64,000 nt of DNA from Pseudomonas sp. GD03919 (GTDB lineage Bacteria; Pseudomonadota; Gammaproteobacteria; Pseudomonadales; Pseudomonadaceae). Shown here piece by piece: positions 50,461-59,367 of the stretch. The position numbers and the translations under genes are program-made. Location: positions 1,984,001 to 2,048,000 of the forward strand of contig NZ_CP104582.1 of assembly GCF_029814935.1 (NCBI RefSeq). Direction: 5' to 3'. The notes under the pieces were generated by a model. That model saw only the letters and a program-made list of their open reading frames with translations. It did no database searches and was not told the DNA's origin. The number at the start of each line of letters is the position of its first letter. The first letter of the stretch is position 1.

Positions 50461-51627
50461 ATGTTTGAACGCAACCTCTTTAATGAAGAGCATGAGATGT
50501 TCCGTGCGACGGTTCGCAAGTTTATTGAAAAGGAAATTGCTCCCTTCCACCAGCAATGGGAAGTTGATGGCATCGTTCCTCGCGAACTGTGGTTGAAAGC
50601 TGGTGAGGCCGGCATGCTCTGTTGCACTGTTCCCGAAGAGTACGGCGGGCTGGGCCTGGATTATCTGTTCGATGTGATTGTGTTCGAAGAGATGGCACGC
50701 AGTGGCTTCACCGGCCCCGGCTTCCTGATCCATTGTGACCTGGTTGCTACTTACATCAAGGGCTTCGGTACTGAGGAGCAGAAGACGCACTGGCTGCCGA
50801 AGATGGTCAGCGGCGAGGCGATTGGTTCGCTGGGGATGACCGAGCCGCATGCCGGTTCCGATCTGCGCAATATCCGTACCCGCGCGGTGCGTGATGGCGA
50901 CGATTTCGTCATTAACGGCCAGAAAGTCTTTATTTCCAACGGTCAGATGTGCGACGTACTGGTGCTGGCGACCAAGACCGATGCCGCCGATCGCGATAAT
51001 GGCATCACGCTATTTCTGGTCGATACCAGCCTTCCGGGCTTTCAGCGGGGGCAGAATCTCGACAAGCTCGGCATGAAGGCACAGGATACCTCCGAGTTGT
51101 TCTTCGAGAATTTGCGTGTTCCCGCCAGCAGTATGTTGGGTGAGGAGGGCAAGGGCTTCCAGCTGATGATGACGAAGCTGGCGCAAGAGCGTCTGGCGCA
51201 AGCGATCCGCTCCGCGACCGTGGCTGAGCACATCGTCGATATCACTCTTGAGTACACCATGCAGCGGGAGGCCTTCGGCAAGACCATCGCCGATTTCCAG
51301 AATACTCAGTTCAAGCTGGCAGAGTTGCGTACCGATGCGGTCATCGGTCGGGTATTTACTGACCATTGCATCCAGAAGTTCATGAAAGGGGAACTGGATG
51401 AAGTGGACGCGGCCATGGCGAAGATGTGGTTGTCCAATTTGCACTGTCGTGTGGTCGATGAGTGCCTGCAGTTGTTTGGTGGTTGGGGTTACATGTGGGA
51501 ATACCCGATTTCACGCGCCTTTGCCGATGCACGTATTGTCAAGATTGCCGGTGGCTCGATCGAGATCATGAAACATATCATCGGTCGTGACATGATCCGC
51601 AAGAAGCGCAAGGAGCAGGGTGCGTGA
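50461..51627 (+). CDS. Acyl-CoA dehydrogenase 2
   Basis: 388 aa from ATG 50461. SLGMTEPHAGSDLRNIRT and FISNGQMCDVLVLATKTD are FAD and substrate regions; REAFGKTIADFQNTQFKLAE and FGGWGYMWEYPISRAFADAR with IAGGSIEIM are the family C-terminal signatures. The usual YGGTSEIM reads IAGGSIEIM. The two dehydrogenases might act on different chain lengths or in sequence, or form a heteromer; the spacing pattern ACAD, MaoC, ACAD is that of a branched-chain or aromatic side-chain degradation set. Confidence 0.9.
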   Translation: MFERNLFNEEHEMFRATVRKFIEKEIAPFHQQWEVDGIVPRELWLKAGEAGMLCCTVPEEYGGLGLDYLFDVIVFEEMARSGFTGPGFLIHCDLVATYIKGFGTEEQKTHWLPKMVSGEAIGSLGMTEPHAGSDLRNIRTRAVRDGDDFVINGQKVFISNGQMCDVLVLATKTDAADRDNGITLFLVDTSLPGFQRGQNLDKLGMKAQDTSELFFENLRVPASSMLGEEGKGFQLMMTKLAQERLAQAIRSATVAEHIVDITLEYTMQREAFGKTIADFQNTQFKLAELRTDAVIGRVFTDHCIQKFMKGELDEVDAAMAKMWLSNLHCRVVDECLQLFGGWGYMWEYPISRAFADARIVKIAGGSIEIMKHIIGRDMIRKKRKEQGA

Positions 51628-51726
51628 ATGAACAGTGACCAGGGCGGATCGAGCTGTGCTTGAGTTGGCGATAAGTTTGTCCAGGTCAGTCAGAAATAAT
51701 GATAAATAAGAATAATGGAGAGCAAT

Positions 51727-53259
51727 ATGTGGTTACACTCTGAGATAAAGACCTTGGGTGATATTCCCCGCTACTACACAAGGGTGTCGCCGGACAAGAT
51801 CGCTCTTATTGACAGTTCGGCCAAGCGCAGCTTTGCCGAGTTGAACAAGCGGACTAATAAGCTGGGGAATTTTCTGCTGGATCAGGAGCTGCCCCGTGGG
51901 TCGCATGTTGCTTTTCTGGGCAAGAACTCCGTTCGCTATTTTGAAGCGGTGTTTGGCGCAAGCAAGGCAGGTTGCGCTCTGGTGCCGATGAACTGGCGTT
52001 TGGCTGTGCCTGAACTTTGTGCTGTGGCAGTTGATGCGCAAATCAGAATATTGCTGGCCGATGCCGAGTCCTACGAGCTGGCCATCGCCCTGCAGCGAGA
52101 TTGTAAACAGTTCTTTGAAGTGATTCTGTTCACCAATCAGTGGTTGGATGAGTTGGCGGCCAGTGATGCCGATCCACAGGTTGATGTTTATCAGGATCAG
52201 ACAGCATTGCTCATGTACACCTCGGGTACGACCGGTAGGCCCAAAGGGGTACAGCTGACCCACCTTGGTTTCAATTACATGCGCTTCTGCGAGCATAATG
52301 AGCCGGCGTATGACTGGAGTGCGGATGATATCAAGATGCTGGTCATGCCCAATTTTCATTTGGTTGGCACAGGTCTGAGTATCCAGGCGCTCTATAATGG
52401 CGCCACGCTGAGCATTGTTGCTGCTTTTGATCCGAAGCTGGTGTTGGAGGCGATCAAGCGCGACCGACCGACTATCTGTGCCCTGGTACCGACAGCAATC
52501 CAGATGTTGCTCGAAAATTCGCCGGAAGATGCTGATTTCTCCAGCTTGCGGATGATCATGTATGCCGGTTCTCCAATCAGTCCCGGCTTGCTGAAGCAGG
52601 CTATTCAGCGGTTTGTTGGCTGCAAGTTCATGCAGTTTTATGGTGCCACTGAATCCGGTGGCGCTGCTACGCTGCTGCGCCCCGCGCAGCATGATCTGGA
52701 AAACGAAAGCTCGCTGAAATCCTGTGGTACGCCACTGCCCTGGATCGAAATCGATATTGTAGGCGCAGATGGTAAGCGTCTGCCGATCGGTGAAATCGGT
52801 GAAATGTGGATTCGGTCGCCAACCATGTTCCGTGGTTACTGGAATAACCCGGAAGCAAGCGCTGATGTTATGCAGGAGGGGTGGTATCGTTCTGGGGATG
52901 CGGGCTACAAGGATGAGCAGGGGCTCATCTACATCGTCGACCGGGTCAAGGACATGATCGTCACCGGTGGTGAGAACGTCTATTCGATCGAGGTCGAACA
53001 GGTTCTCGATGCGCATCCCGCGGTGAAGAAATCGGCGGTCGTTGGCCGGCCCTGTGAAAAATGGGGTGAGATGATCGTCGCCGTGGTCGTGCTGGAAGAG
53101 GGGGCTGTGGTGAGCGAAAAAGAACTGGATGATGCCTGCCGGAAGAAGATTGCCGGCTACAAGGCACCCAAGGAGTACCGTTTCATAGAGAGCTTCCCGC
53201 TGTCCGCCACGGGCAAGATACTCAAGCGGGTACTGCGCGATGAGCTGATCTCCGGCTGA
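51727..53259 (+). CDS. Acyl-CoA synthetase/ligase (AMP-forming)
   Basis: 510 aa from ATG 51727, spaced from GGAGAG at 51717-51722; ATG 51715 is less likely. ALLMYTSGTTGRPKGVQLTH is the P-loop; QFYGATESGG, YRSGDAGYKDE, VKDMIVTGGENVYSIEVE and the C-terminal catalytic Lys in PLSATGKILKRVLR complete the ANL pattern. It should activate a carboxylic acid to its CoA thioester for the flanking dehydrogenases. Substrate is not readable; a branched or aromatic acid fits the context. Confidence 0.9.
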   Translation: MWLHSEIKTLGDIPRYYTRVSPDKIALIDSSAKRSFAELNKRTNKLGNFLLDQELPRGSHVAFLGKNSVRYFEAVFGASKAGCALVPMNWRLAVPELCAVAVDAQIRILLADAESYELAIALQRDCKQFFEVILFTNQWLDELAASDADPQVDVYQDQTALLMYTSGTTGRPKGVQLTHLGFNYMRFCEHNEPAYDWSADDIKMLVMPNFHLVGTGLSIQALYNGATLSIVAAFDPKLVLEAIKRDRPTICALVPTAIQMLLENSPEDADFSSLRMIMYAGSPISPGLLKQAIQRFVGCKFMQFYGATESGGAATLLRPAQHDLENESSLKSCGTPLPWIEIDIVGADGKRLPIGEIGEMWIRSPTMFRGYWNNPEASADVMQEGWYRSGDAGYKDEQGLIYIVDRVKDMIVTGGENVYSIEVEQVLDAHPAVKKSAVVGRPCEKWGEMIVAVVVLEEGAVVSEKELDDACRKKIAGYKAPKEYRFIESFPLSATGKILKRVLRDELISG

Positions 53260-53396
53260 GGCCCCGGCTTCACCAGGGCGTCGTTCCGTCAGGTTTGTGT
53301 TCTGCCCTCTTTCCCCGTCTGGGGATCGAGGGTGGAGAGGCGCATCCTGTTCTTTTTTGTTCGAACATTCTCGATGGGCAAGCGGGAAAAAAAGCC

Positions 53397-54578
53397 ATGT
53401 CGGCTCCTCTGAGTTCGTTGAAGGTTCTTGATTTTTCGACCCTGCTACCCGGCCCTTTCGCCACGCTGCTGCTGGCGGATATGGGGGCGGAGGTTCTGCG
53501 CGTCGAGTCGGCCAGCAGGGTCGATCTGGTGCGCAGTCTGCCGCCTGTGGTCAATGGGGTGTCGGCCAGTCACGCCTATCTCAATCGGAACAAGCGTTGC
53601 ATTGCCCTCGACCTGAAAAAGAGCGAGTCGCAGGCGCTTGTCCGGCAATTGATCGCCAGCTACGACGTGATCGTCGAGCAGTTCCGGCCAGGGGTGATGG
53701 ATGCTTTCAATCTCGGCTATGAGGCGTTGAGGCAGATCAACCCCAGGCTGATCTATGTGTCCGTGACCGGCTATGGGCAGAGCGGGCCTTATCGGCAACG
53801 GGCAGGCCACGACCTGAACTATCTCGCCCTGAGCGGATTGTCCAGTTACAGCGGGCGCAAGGAATACGGACCGGCACCTCTGGGCATGCAGGTGGCGGAC
53901 GTGGCGGGCGGCTCATTGCATGCCGTGGCGGCCTTGCTGGCGGCTGTCATACAGCGTCAGCACACCGGCGAGGGCCAGCACGTCGACGTGAGCATGGCGG
54001 ACTGTGTGCTGACCCTGAACGGTGTGATTGCCGCCGGGTTTCTGGCTGACCGGAAGGTGCCGGATTATGAGTCGCACATGCTCAATGGGGGTGGTTTCTA
54101 CGATTACTACCAGACCCGGGATGACCGCTGGCTGGCGGTGGCCAGCATGGAGCCCAAGTTTCAACAGGCGCTCTGCGATGCGCTGGAGCGGCCCGAGCTG
54201 ATGGCGCTGGCCGGGTCGGCGCGTGCGGCGGATCAGCAGGCTTTCAAGGCGGCGTTGAAGGCAGTTTTTGTCGCGCAGGACCTGCATGACTGGTGCGAGC
54301 TGTTTGCCGGGGCCGATGCCTGTGTCGAGCCTGTCCTGAATCTGGCGGAGGCGCTGGAACATCCGCACTTCCAGGCGCGCGACATGATCCGGCAGGTGCC
54401 GGGTGAGGATGGGCAGGTGCATCGCCAGCTTGCCTGCCCAGTCAGGTTCAGCCGCTCTGAAACACGCCTGAGGCATGCGGGGAAGCCTGTCGGGGCCGAT
54501 TCCTTGCGGGTGCTGCAGGAACTTGGATATGACCAGGAGCAGGTTGCCGCCTTGTATGAGGCCGGCGCTGTTTCCTGA
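53397..54578 (+). CDS. CaiB/BaiF-type CoA-transferase (or alpha-methylacyl-CoA racemase)
   Basis: 393 aa from ATG 53397; the upstream 34 codons are not family-like. LKVLDFSTLLPGPFATLLLADMGAEVLRVE and NRNKRCIALDLK are the starting blocks, and YVSVTGYGQSGPYRQRAGHDLNYLALSG contains the Asp of the family (GHDLNY). Class III transferases move CoA between acids; racemases of the same fold epimerise 2-methylacyl-CoAs. With beta-oxidation enzymes around, either reaction could prepare branched acyl-CoAs for degradation. Confidence 0.88.
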   Translation: MSAPLSSLKVLDFSTLLPGPFATLLLADMGAEVLRVESASRVDLVRSLPPVVNGVSASHAYLNRNKRCIALDLKKSESQALVRQLIASYDVIVEQFRPGVMDAFNLGYEALRQINPRLIYVSVTGYGQSGPYRQRAGHDLNYLALSGLSSYSGRKEYGPAPLGMQVADVAGGSLHAVAALLAAVIQRQHTGEGQHVDVSMADCVLTLNGVIAAGFLADRKVPDYESHMLNGGGFYDYYQTRDDRWLAVASMEPKFQQALCDALERPELMALAGSARAADQQAFKAALKAVFVAQDLHDWCELFAGADACVEPVLNLAEALEHPHFQARDMIRQVPGEDGQVHRQLACPVRFSRSETRLRHAGKPVGADSLRVLQELGYDQEQVAALYEAGAVS

Positions 54579-54612
54579 CCTGTTATCGCTGTTGGGACAA
54601 GGGGATACCCAC

Positions 54613-55287
54613 ATGAATGAAGACTATCTGCTTCCAGGGCGATTCGTTGAAAGTGATGATCAACAGGTCATCGAGTATGTCCGGGCGGTGACGGGTTGCC
54701 AGGGCGCCACGTCGACACCGCTGGAGTCGGTGGTGCGTCTTTACTATGCGGTGCGCGACGATTTCGTCTATGACCCCTACGACGATTTCAATGATATCCA
54801 GGTGTTTTCCGGCAAGCGCGTCCTGCAACGGGGGCGTGGCTTCTGCATCTCCAAGGCCGCTCTGCTGGCGGCAGGCTGCCGTGTGCTGGGTGTACCGACG
54901 CGCCTGGGCTTTGCGGATGTGCGCAACCATCTGGCATCGCCGAGAATACGGGAAATGAACAACGGCGATATTTTTCGCTGGCACAGCTATGCGGAGATTC
55001 TTCTCGAGGGCAAGTGGGTCAAGGCGACCCCGGCGTTCGATCTGGCCCTGTGCCGGAAAACCTCCACGCAACCGCTGGAGTTCGATGGCCTGAGCGATTC
55101 GATCTTTCACGAATACGATTCGGCGCAACGCAGGCATATGGAATATGTCACCAATCATGGTGTTTTCAGTGATGTGCCGGCTGAAGCGGTGCTGGCCTCT
55201 TTCCGCAAGCACTGCCCCAGGGTGTTCGATCGCTCGTTCAGCGCGGCAACCAACAGTTTCATCGACGAAGTACAAACCCGAACATAA
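54613..55287 (+). CDS. Transglutaminase-like cysteine protease-fold protein (full copy)
   Basis: 224 aa from ATG 54613. The triad is Cys78 (GRGFCISKA), His124 (FRWHSYAEI) and Asp143 (TPAFDLALC), in the order and spacing of transglutaminase-like proteins. It may hydrolyse or transfer amides; the substrate is unknown. A truncated duplicate of codons from about 118 onwards is found at 58429. It is followed by an opposing luxR remnant, so its neighbour was originally the LuxR regulator. Confidence 0.85.
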   Translation: MNEDYLLPGRFVESDDQQVIEYVRAVTGCQGATSTPLESVVRLYYAVRDDFVYDPYDDFNDIQVFSGKRVLQRGRGFCISKAALLAAGCRVLGVPTRLGFADVRNHLASPRIREMNNGDIFRWHSYAEILLEGKWVKATPAFDLALCRKTSTQPLEFDGLSDSIFHEYDSAQRRHMEYVTNHGVFSDVPAEAVLASFRKHCPRVFDRSFSAATNSFIDEVQTRT

Positions 55288-55847
55288 ATACCTGGGGCGG
55301 TAAGGGCCGAAGTGACTGGAGCGATGGTTACCGGAGCGGCTGGGTCCATTGCGCCAGCAACCCCTGGCTGCGGGCGCGGGCGAGTGCCGCCATGCGGTTG
55401 GATACGCCGAGCTTGCGGTACAGATTCTGCAGATGCCATTTGACCGTGGTGATCGAGACATGGGTGTAGTCGGCGATTTGCTGATTGGACAAACCTGTCT
55501 CGAGCAGTGTCAGCAACTCGACTTCCTTGGGGGTGAGTGCGCCATGCACGCGATGATCGTCGGCCTGGAGGTCGAGCAGATCATGGTGCAGCGCGCTGTC
55601 GAGCGGCAACCTGGCACAGATCTCGGCAAAGAAGGCATGTTCCTGCGGGTGGGCAAAGGGCCAGGCCGAGGCCCGCGTGTCGTTGACGATCCCGCGTCGT
55701 GCCGCGTTGACGATGGCGCTGCTCAGGGCCTTGCCGGCTGCCGGGGCATTGCCGGTTCGCAGGGCGATTTCCAGTCTGGCCAGATTGAGCTCGACCATGC
55801 GCAGGGCCAGTCCGTTCTTCTGCGCGATGCCGTAGCTGTGAGCGATC
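54964..55847. repeat. Direct repeat copy A (transglutaminase 3' end + luxR 3' end)
   Basis: From 54964 (GGCGATATTTTTCGCTGG) the sequence matches 58429-59367 in the same orientation, including both gene ends and the spacer, with scattered substitutions, a shortened spacer and a 42-base in-frame deletion in the luxR part. The block between the copies (55848-58428) is unrelated sequence. Confidence 0.85.
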
Positions 55848-55990
55848 CTTAGCCTATGCAAATGGCCACGGGGCGTCATGGTCCGGGCCGGACTCTCGCT
55901 GACCACCGGGAGCAGGCCGAAGAATGCCCGCACTCTACCGCTGATGCCGCGCAGTTCGGCGTGGCCGAGTCGGCCTTGTTCCGCCAACAT
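55328..55990 (-). pseudogene. Truncated luxR-type regulator (3' fragment)
   Basis: The C-terminal ~170 codons match the regulator at 58806: GIAQKNGLALRMVELNLARL, ALTPKEVELLTLLETGLSNQ (LuxR HTH) and KLGVSNRMAALARARSQGLL. It lacks the ATPase and TPR regions. The in-frame deletion of 14 residues (GIV-RPFIDHAQSLALVV-NDT in the other copy) lies before the HTH. Its first ~45 codons (55990-55848) are unrelated and come from the inserted block. It could be translated as a free DNA-binding domain but is more likely a remnant. Confidence 0.8.
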
Positions 55991-55998
55991 TGATCAAT

Positions 55999-56022
55999 AT
56001 GCTAGCATGCTAGCATGCTAGC
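55999..56022. repeat. Three tandem ATGCTAGC units
   Basis: ATGCTAGC is repeated three times without change (55999-56006, 56007-56014, 56015-56022), preceded by the palindrome ATTGATCAAT (55989-55998). Each unit is nearly self-complementary. It lies 40 bases before the FAD-oxidoreductase start, at the left end of the foreign block; a regulator site is likely. Confidence 0.6.
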
Positions 56023-56062
56023 AGGCTATGCCCCCGCAACTCATCCCACAGGAAGAAAAGTC

Positions 56063-57469
56063 ATGTCGAATCAATACGATGCAATCATTATCGGCAGCGG
56101 TATCGGCGGTGGCGGCATAGGCGCGTTGCTCGCGCACGCCGGCCAGAAGGTGCTGGTGCTGGAACGCAACAAGCTGATCGGCGGCCGCTGCATCTCCTAC
56201 GACCGGGGCGGCGTGCCGATGGACCTGGGCTGGCACTTCTACTGCCTCGGCAAGCAGGGTCCGCTGCAGGAAATCCTTGATCGCGTCGGCCTGCCGGACA
56301 GCATTCCGTGGAATGACCTCAACGGCACCTCGTACATCCAGATCGGCAAGGTCGCCAAGAAATATTCCAAGCAGTCGATGTACGAGGCCGCCGCCGAGGA
56401 AGAACGCGACAACTTCAAGCGGCTGTTCGAAGCGGTGTTCACGCTCACCGACGAGGAACTGGACAAGCTCTGGTACGTCACGGTCGAAGAATGGGTGCAG
56501 TCCTTCACCAAGGACAAGATGGCCAACACCCTGATCGAGAGCTTCGCCGCACAGTATTTCTGCGTGCCGTCGAGTGAGGCCAGCGCCGCCGAGTTCATCC
56601 GCGCCTTCCGCGACGTGATGGCCAACCGCGCGACCTCATATCCGTCCGGCGGCAACTACTCGGTGCCGCTGGCCTACATCGATGCGATCAAGCACTTCGG
56701 CAGCGTGGTCATGACCCACACGCCGGTCGAGAAAATCATCGTCGAGAACGGCGCAGCGGTCGGCGTGAAGACCGAAGCCGGTGACGAGTTCCGCGCGCCG
56801 GTGATCATCAGCAACGCCGACATCAAGATGACGGTGGCCGATCTGGTCGGTGAAGAACACTTCCCCGCCGAATACGCGGAGAAGATCCGCAATCTCACTT
56901 ACTCCTGCCACGGCATGATGCTGCGCGTGCTGGTGTCCGAGCGGATCTCGAAGAAGCAGGTGGTGATCTACATTCCGGACGACAAGTCGCCGCCGTGCAA
57001 GGTCACCGAGGAAATGGCCGAAGGCAAGGTTCCGCACCTGATCGGCGGCTGCTTCGGCTCGCCGTCCGAGTTCGACATCAACCTCGCGCCGCCCGGCAAG
57101 CAGATGCTGACTTCGCTGCACGCCTGCCCGCCCGACATCCGCGACAAGATGGACGAGTGGCGCGAAGCGTTGATGCGCTCGTTCTACGAGGTCTACCCTG
57201 AAGCGCACGGCAAGGTCGAGAAGATCTGGCTGGATCCACCGTCGCTGATCAAGGGGCTGTGTGGCGAAACCGGTGCGATCATCGGCGTCGGCCAGACCAT
57301 CCACCAGGTGCACGAGAAGCGTCCGTCGGTGGTCAGCCCGCTCAAAGGGCTGTATTTTGCCTCCTCGGAAGCCGGCGGCCACGGCATCGGTACCGAATTG
57401 GCGGCAACCAGTGCGCTGGAGCTGTTCGATATCATCGGCCCGCGGAAGAAGAAACTGCTGACGGCCTGA
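56063..57469 (+). CDS. FAD-dependent oxidoreductase, phytoene desaturase/RetSat-like
   Basis: 468 aa from ATG 56063 behind CAGGAAGAAAAG. DAIIIGSGIGGGGIGALLAHAG is the FAD dinucleotide motif (split here for length), followed by ERNKLIGGRCISYD and a C-terminal LYFASSEAGGHGIGTELAATSA like CrtI-type proteins. It probably desaturates or saturates a terpenoid- or carotenoid-like or steroid substrate. GC content and codon use are higher and more regular than in neighbours, and its flanks are duplicated luxR/transglutaminase ends, so it seems acquired. It is 7 bases before the GntR gene and may be regulated by it. Confidence 0.85.
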   Translation: MSNQYDAIIIGSGIGGGGIGALLAHAGQKVLVLERNKLIGGRCISYDRGGVPMDLGWHFYCLGKQGPLQEILDRVGLPDSIPWNDLNGTSYIQIGKVAKKYSKQSMYEAAAEEERDNFKRLFEAVFTLTDEELDKLWYVTVEEWVQSFTKDKMANTLIESFAAQYFCVPSSEASAAEFIRAFRDVMANRATSYPSGGNYSVPLAYIDAIKHFGSVVMTHTPVEKIIVENGAAVGVKTEAGDEFRAPVIISNADIKMTVADLVGEEHFPAEYAEKIRNLTYSCHGMMLRVLVSERISKKQVVIYIPDDKSPPCKVTEEMAEGKVPHLIGGCFGSPSEFDINLAPPGKQMLTSLHACPPDIRDKMDEWREALMRSFYEVYPEAHGKVEKIWLDPPSLIKGLCGETGAIIGVGQTIHQVHEKRPSVVSPLKGLYFASSEAGGHGIGTELAATSALELFDIIGPRKKKLLTA

Positions 57470-57476
57470 ATGCAAC

Positions 57477-58271
57477 ATGAGTGAGCGGGAGCGAGTACAT
57501 ATGGGTACCCACGAAAAACCTGCGGTATCCAGACGCGGAACCGTTCACGACGACGTCGCGGAAAGTAGCACCTCCGGCGCCGGCTGGAGCCGTGCGATCG
57601 TCCGTGGCGTGCGGGGCAACGATCTCGCCGGCAAAGCCGGCGAGATCGCCACAGTGCTCGAAGAGCGGCTGATTACCGCCGAATACCGTTTCGGCCAGTT
57701 GCTGTCGATCTACACCCTGGCCACACAGTTCACCGCCAGCCGTCAGCCGGTAGCAGCGGCAGTGCTGTACCTGCGCAGCGTCGGCTATCTGGAAGTGATC
57801 CCGCAGGTCGGCTGCCGCGTCGTCTCGCCGTCGCCCGAGGAAGTGCAGGATTTCTATGCCCTGTTCGCCCGCACCGAAGGCTTGATCGCGCATTTTGCCG
57901 CACAGCGATGCAGCGAAGAGGAAGGCCGGCAACTGGTTGCCCTGGCCAATGAACTGGCCGCCAATCCGTTCCGCTCCATCTACGACCGCCGTGCGATGGC
58001 GGACGGTATCTCGATCTTCCACGAGCGAATCAGTACGATGGCGCGCTCGCCGCTGCTTGTCGAGCGCATCAGCAACCTGCGTCGCATCTTCCGCTTCTAC
58101 CTGTGCCAGAGCCGCATTCCCGGGGGGCGGCCGTCTGCAGCGCCACAACACCTCAATGCACTGCGCCTGCAGCTCGCCAGCGCAATCGCCGAACACCGCC
58201 ACGAAACGGTTGAAGCGCTGGTTCAGTCTTATGTGCTCGACGCGCTCGACGACTGGGCGATAGTGGTCTGA
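57477..58271 (+). CDS. GntR-family (FadR-type) transcriptional regulator
   Basis: 264 aa. An N-terminal winged helix (SIYTLATQFTASRQPVAAAVLYLRSVGYLEV) with VGCRVVSPSPEEVQDFYALF is followed by a helical FCD-type ligand-binding domain with several His and Asp residues. A start at 57501 (ATGGGTACC) is possible. It likely controls the FAD oxidoreductase that it follows by 7 bases, perhaps through the ATGCTAGC repeats. It belongs to the same foreign block. Confidence 0.85.
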   Translation: MSERERVHMGTHEKPAVSRRGTVHDDVAESSTSGAGWSRAIVRGVRGNDLAGKAGEIATVLEERLITAEYRFGQLLSIYTLATQFTASRQPVAAAVLYLRSVGYLEVIPQVGCRVVSPSPEEVQDFYALFARTEGLIAHFAAQRCSEEEGRQLVALANELAANPFRSIYDRRAMADGISIFHERISTMARSPLLVERISNLRRIFRFYLCQSRIPGGRPSAAPQHLNALRLQLASAIAEHRHETVEALVQSYVLDALDDWAIVV

Positions 58272-58343
58272 GAGTCACGGGAGTGTAGGCCGGGCCTGAA
58301 CGCAATTGCATAAGGGGGGGGGATTGCCGGGAAGGGCGCCTGT

Positions 58344-58431
58344 TCAGATCGCCGAGTCGATCGGGCGGATGATGATTTCGTTGATACCGACCGGGTCCGA
58401 TTGTTCCATGGCGTAAACGATGGCCTTGGCG
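58344..58431 (-). pseudogene. C-terminal remnant of an SDR gene
   Basis: Minus-strand translation ending at 58344 gives IAKAIVYAMEQSDPVGINEI and IIRPIDSAI, the typical C-terminus of YdfG-like short-chain dehydrogenases. The frame runs at 58428 straight into the duplicated transglutaminase sequence, so all upstream coding sequence has been lost. It marks the right end of the acquired block. Confidence 0.65.
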
Positions 58432-58751
58432 ATATTTTTCGCTGGCACAGTTATGCGGAGATTCTTCTCGACGGCAAGTGGGTCAAGGCGACCCCGGCGT
58501 TCGATCTGGCCCTGTGCCGGAAAACCTCCACGCAACCGCTGGAATTCGACGGCCTGAGCGATTCGATCTTCCACGAATACGATTCGGCGCAGCGCAGGCA
58601 TATGGAATATGTCACCGAGCACGGTGTTTTCAGTGATGTGCCGGCCGAGGCGGTGCTGGCCTCTTTCCGCAAGCACTGCCCCAGGGTGTTCGATCGCTCG
58701 TTCAGCGCGGCAACCAACAGTTTCATCGACGAAGTGCAAACCCGAACATAA
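58429..58751 (+). pseudogene. Transglutaminase-like gene, 3' fragment
   Basis: It is near-identical to the full gene from residue 118 to the end (FRWHSYAEI, GKWVKATPAFDLALCRKTS, NSFIDEVQTRT). It retains the His and Asp of the triad but lacks the Cys region and any proper start, so it is not a functional enzyme. It is the first part of repeat copy B. Confidence 0.85.
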
Positions 58752-59367
58752 ACACCAGGGGAGAAGGGCCGCTGGATAGCCGTTGCGGAGCGACTGGAGC
58801 GTCGCTTATCGGGGCGGCTGGGTCCATTGCGCCAGCAGCCCCTGGCTGCGGGCGCGGGCGAGTGCCGCCAGGCGGTTGGACACGCCGAGCTTGCGGTACA
58901 GATTCTGCAGATGCCATTTGACCGTGGTGATCGAGACATGGGTGTAGTCGGCGATCCGCTGATTGGACAAGCCTGTCTCGAGCAGTGTCAGCAGCTCGAC
59001 TTCCCTGGGGGTGAGTGCGCCATGCGGACGATGATCGTCGGCCCGGAGGTCGAGCAGATCATTGTGCAACGCGCTGTCGAGCGGCAACCTGGCACAGATC
59101 TCGGCAAAGAAGGCCCGTTCCTGTGGGTGGGCAAAGGGCCAGGCCGAGGCCCGCGTGTCGTTGACCACCAGCGCAAGTGACTGGGCATGGTCGATGAAGG
59201 GCCTGACGATCCCGCGTCGTGCCGCGTTGACGATGGCGCTGCTCAGGGCCTTGCCGGCTGCCGGGGCATTGCCGGTTCGCAGGGCGATCTCCAGCCTGGC
59301 CAGATTGAGCTCGACCATGCGCAGGGCCAGTCCGTTCTTCTGCGCGATACCGTAGCCGTGGGCGATC
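58429..59367. repeat. Direct repeat copy B (transglutaminase 3' end + luxR 3' end)
   Basis: Same segment as 54964-55847. Here the luxR part is continuous with the long regulator gene while the transglutaminase part is truncated: the mirror image of copy A. Confidence 0.85.

Noticed and set aside
55328..58805. The duplicated flanks considered as a composite transposon
   Set aside because: The repeats are direct gene fragments with no transposase, terminal inverted repeats or target-site duplication; single-crossover integration explains the pattern better.
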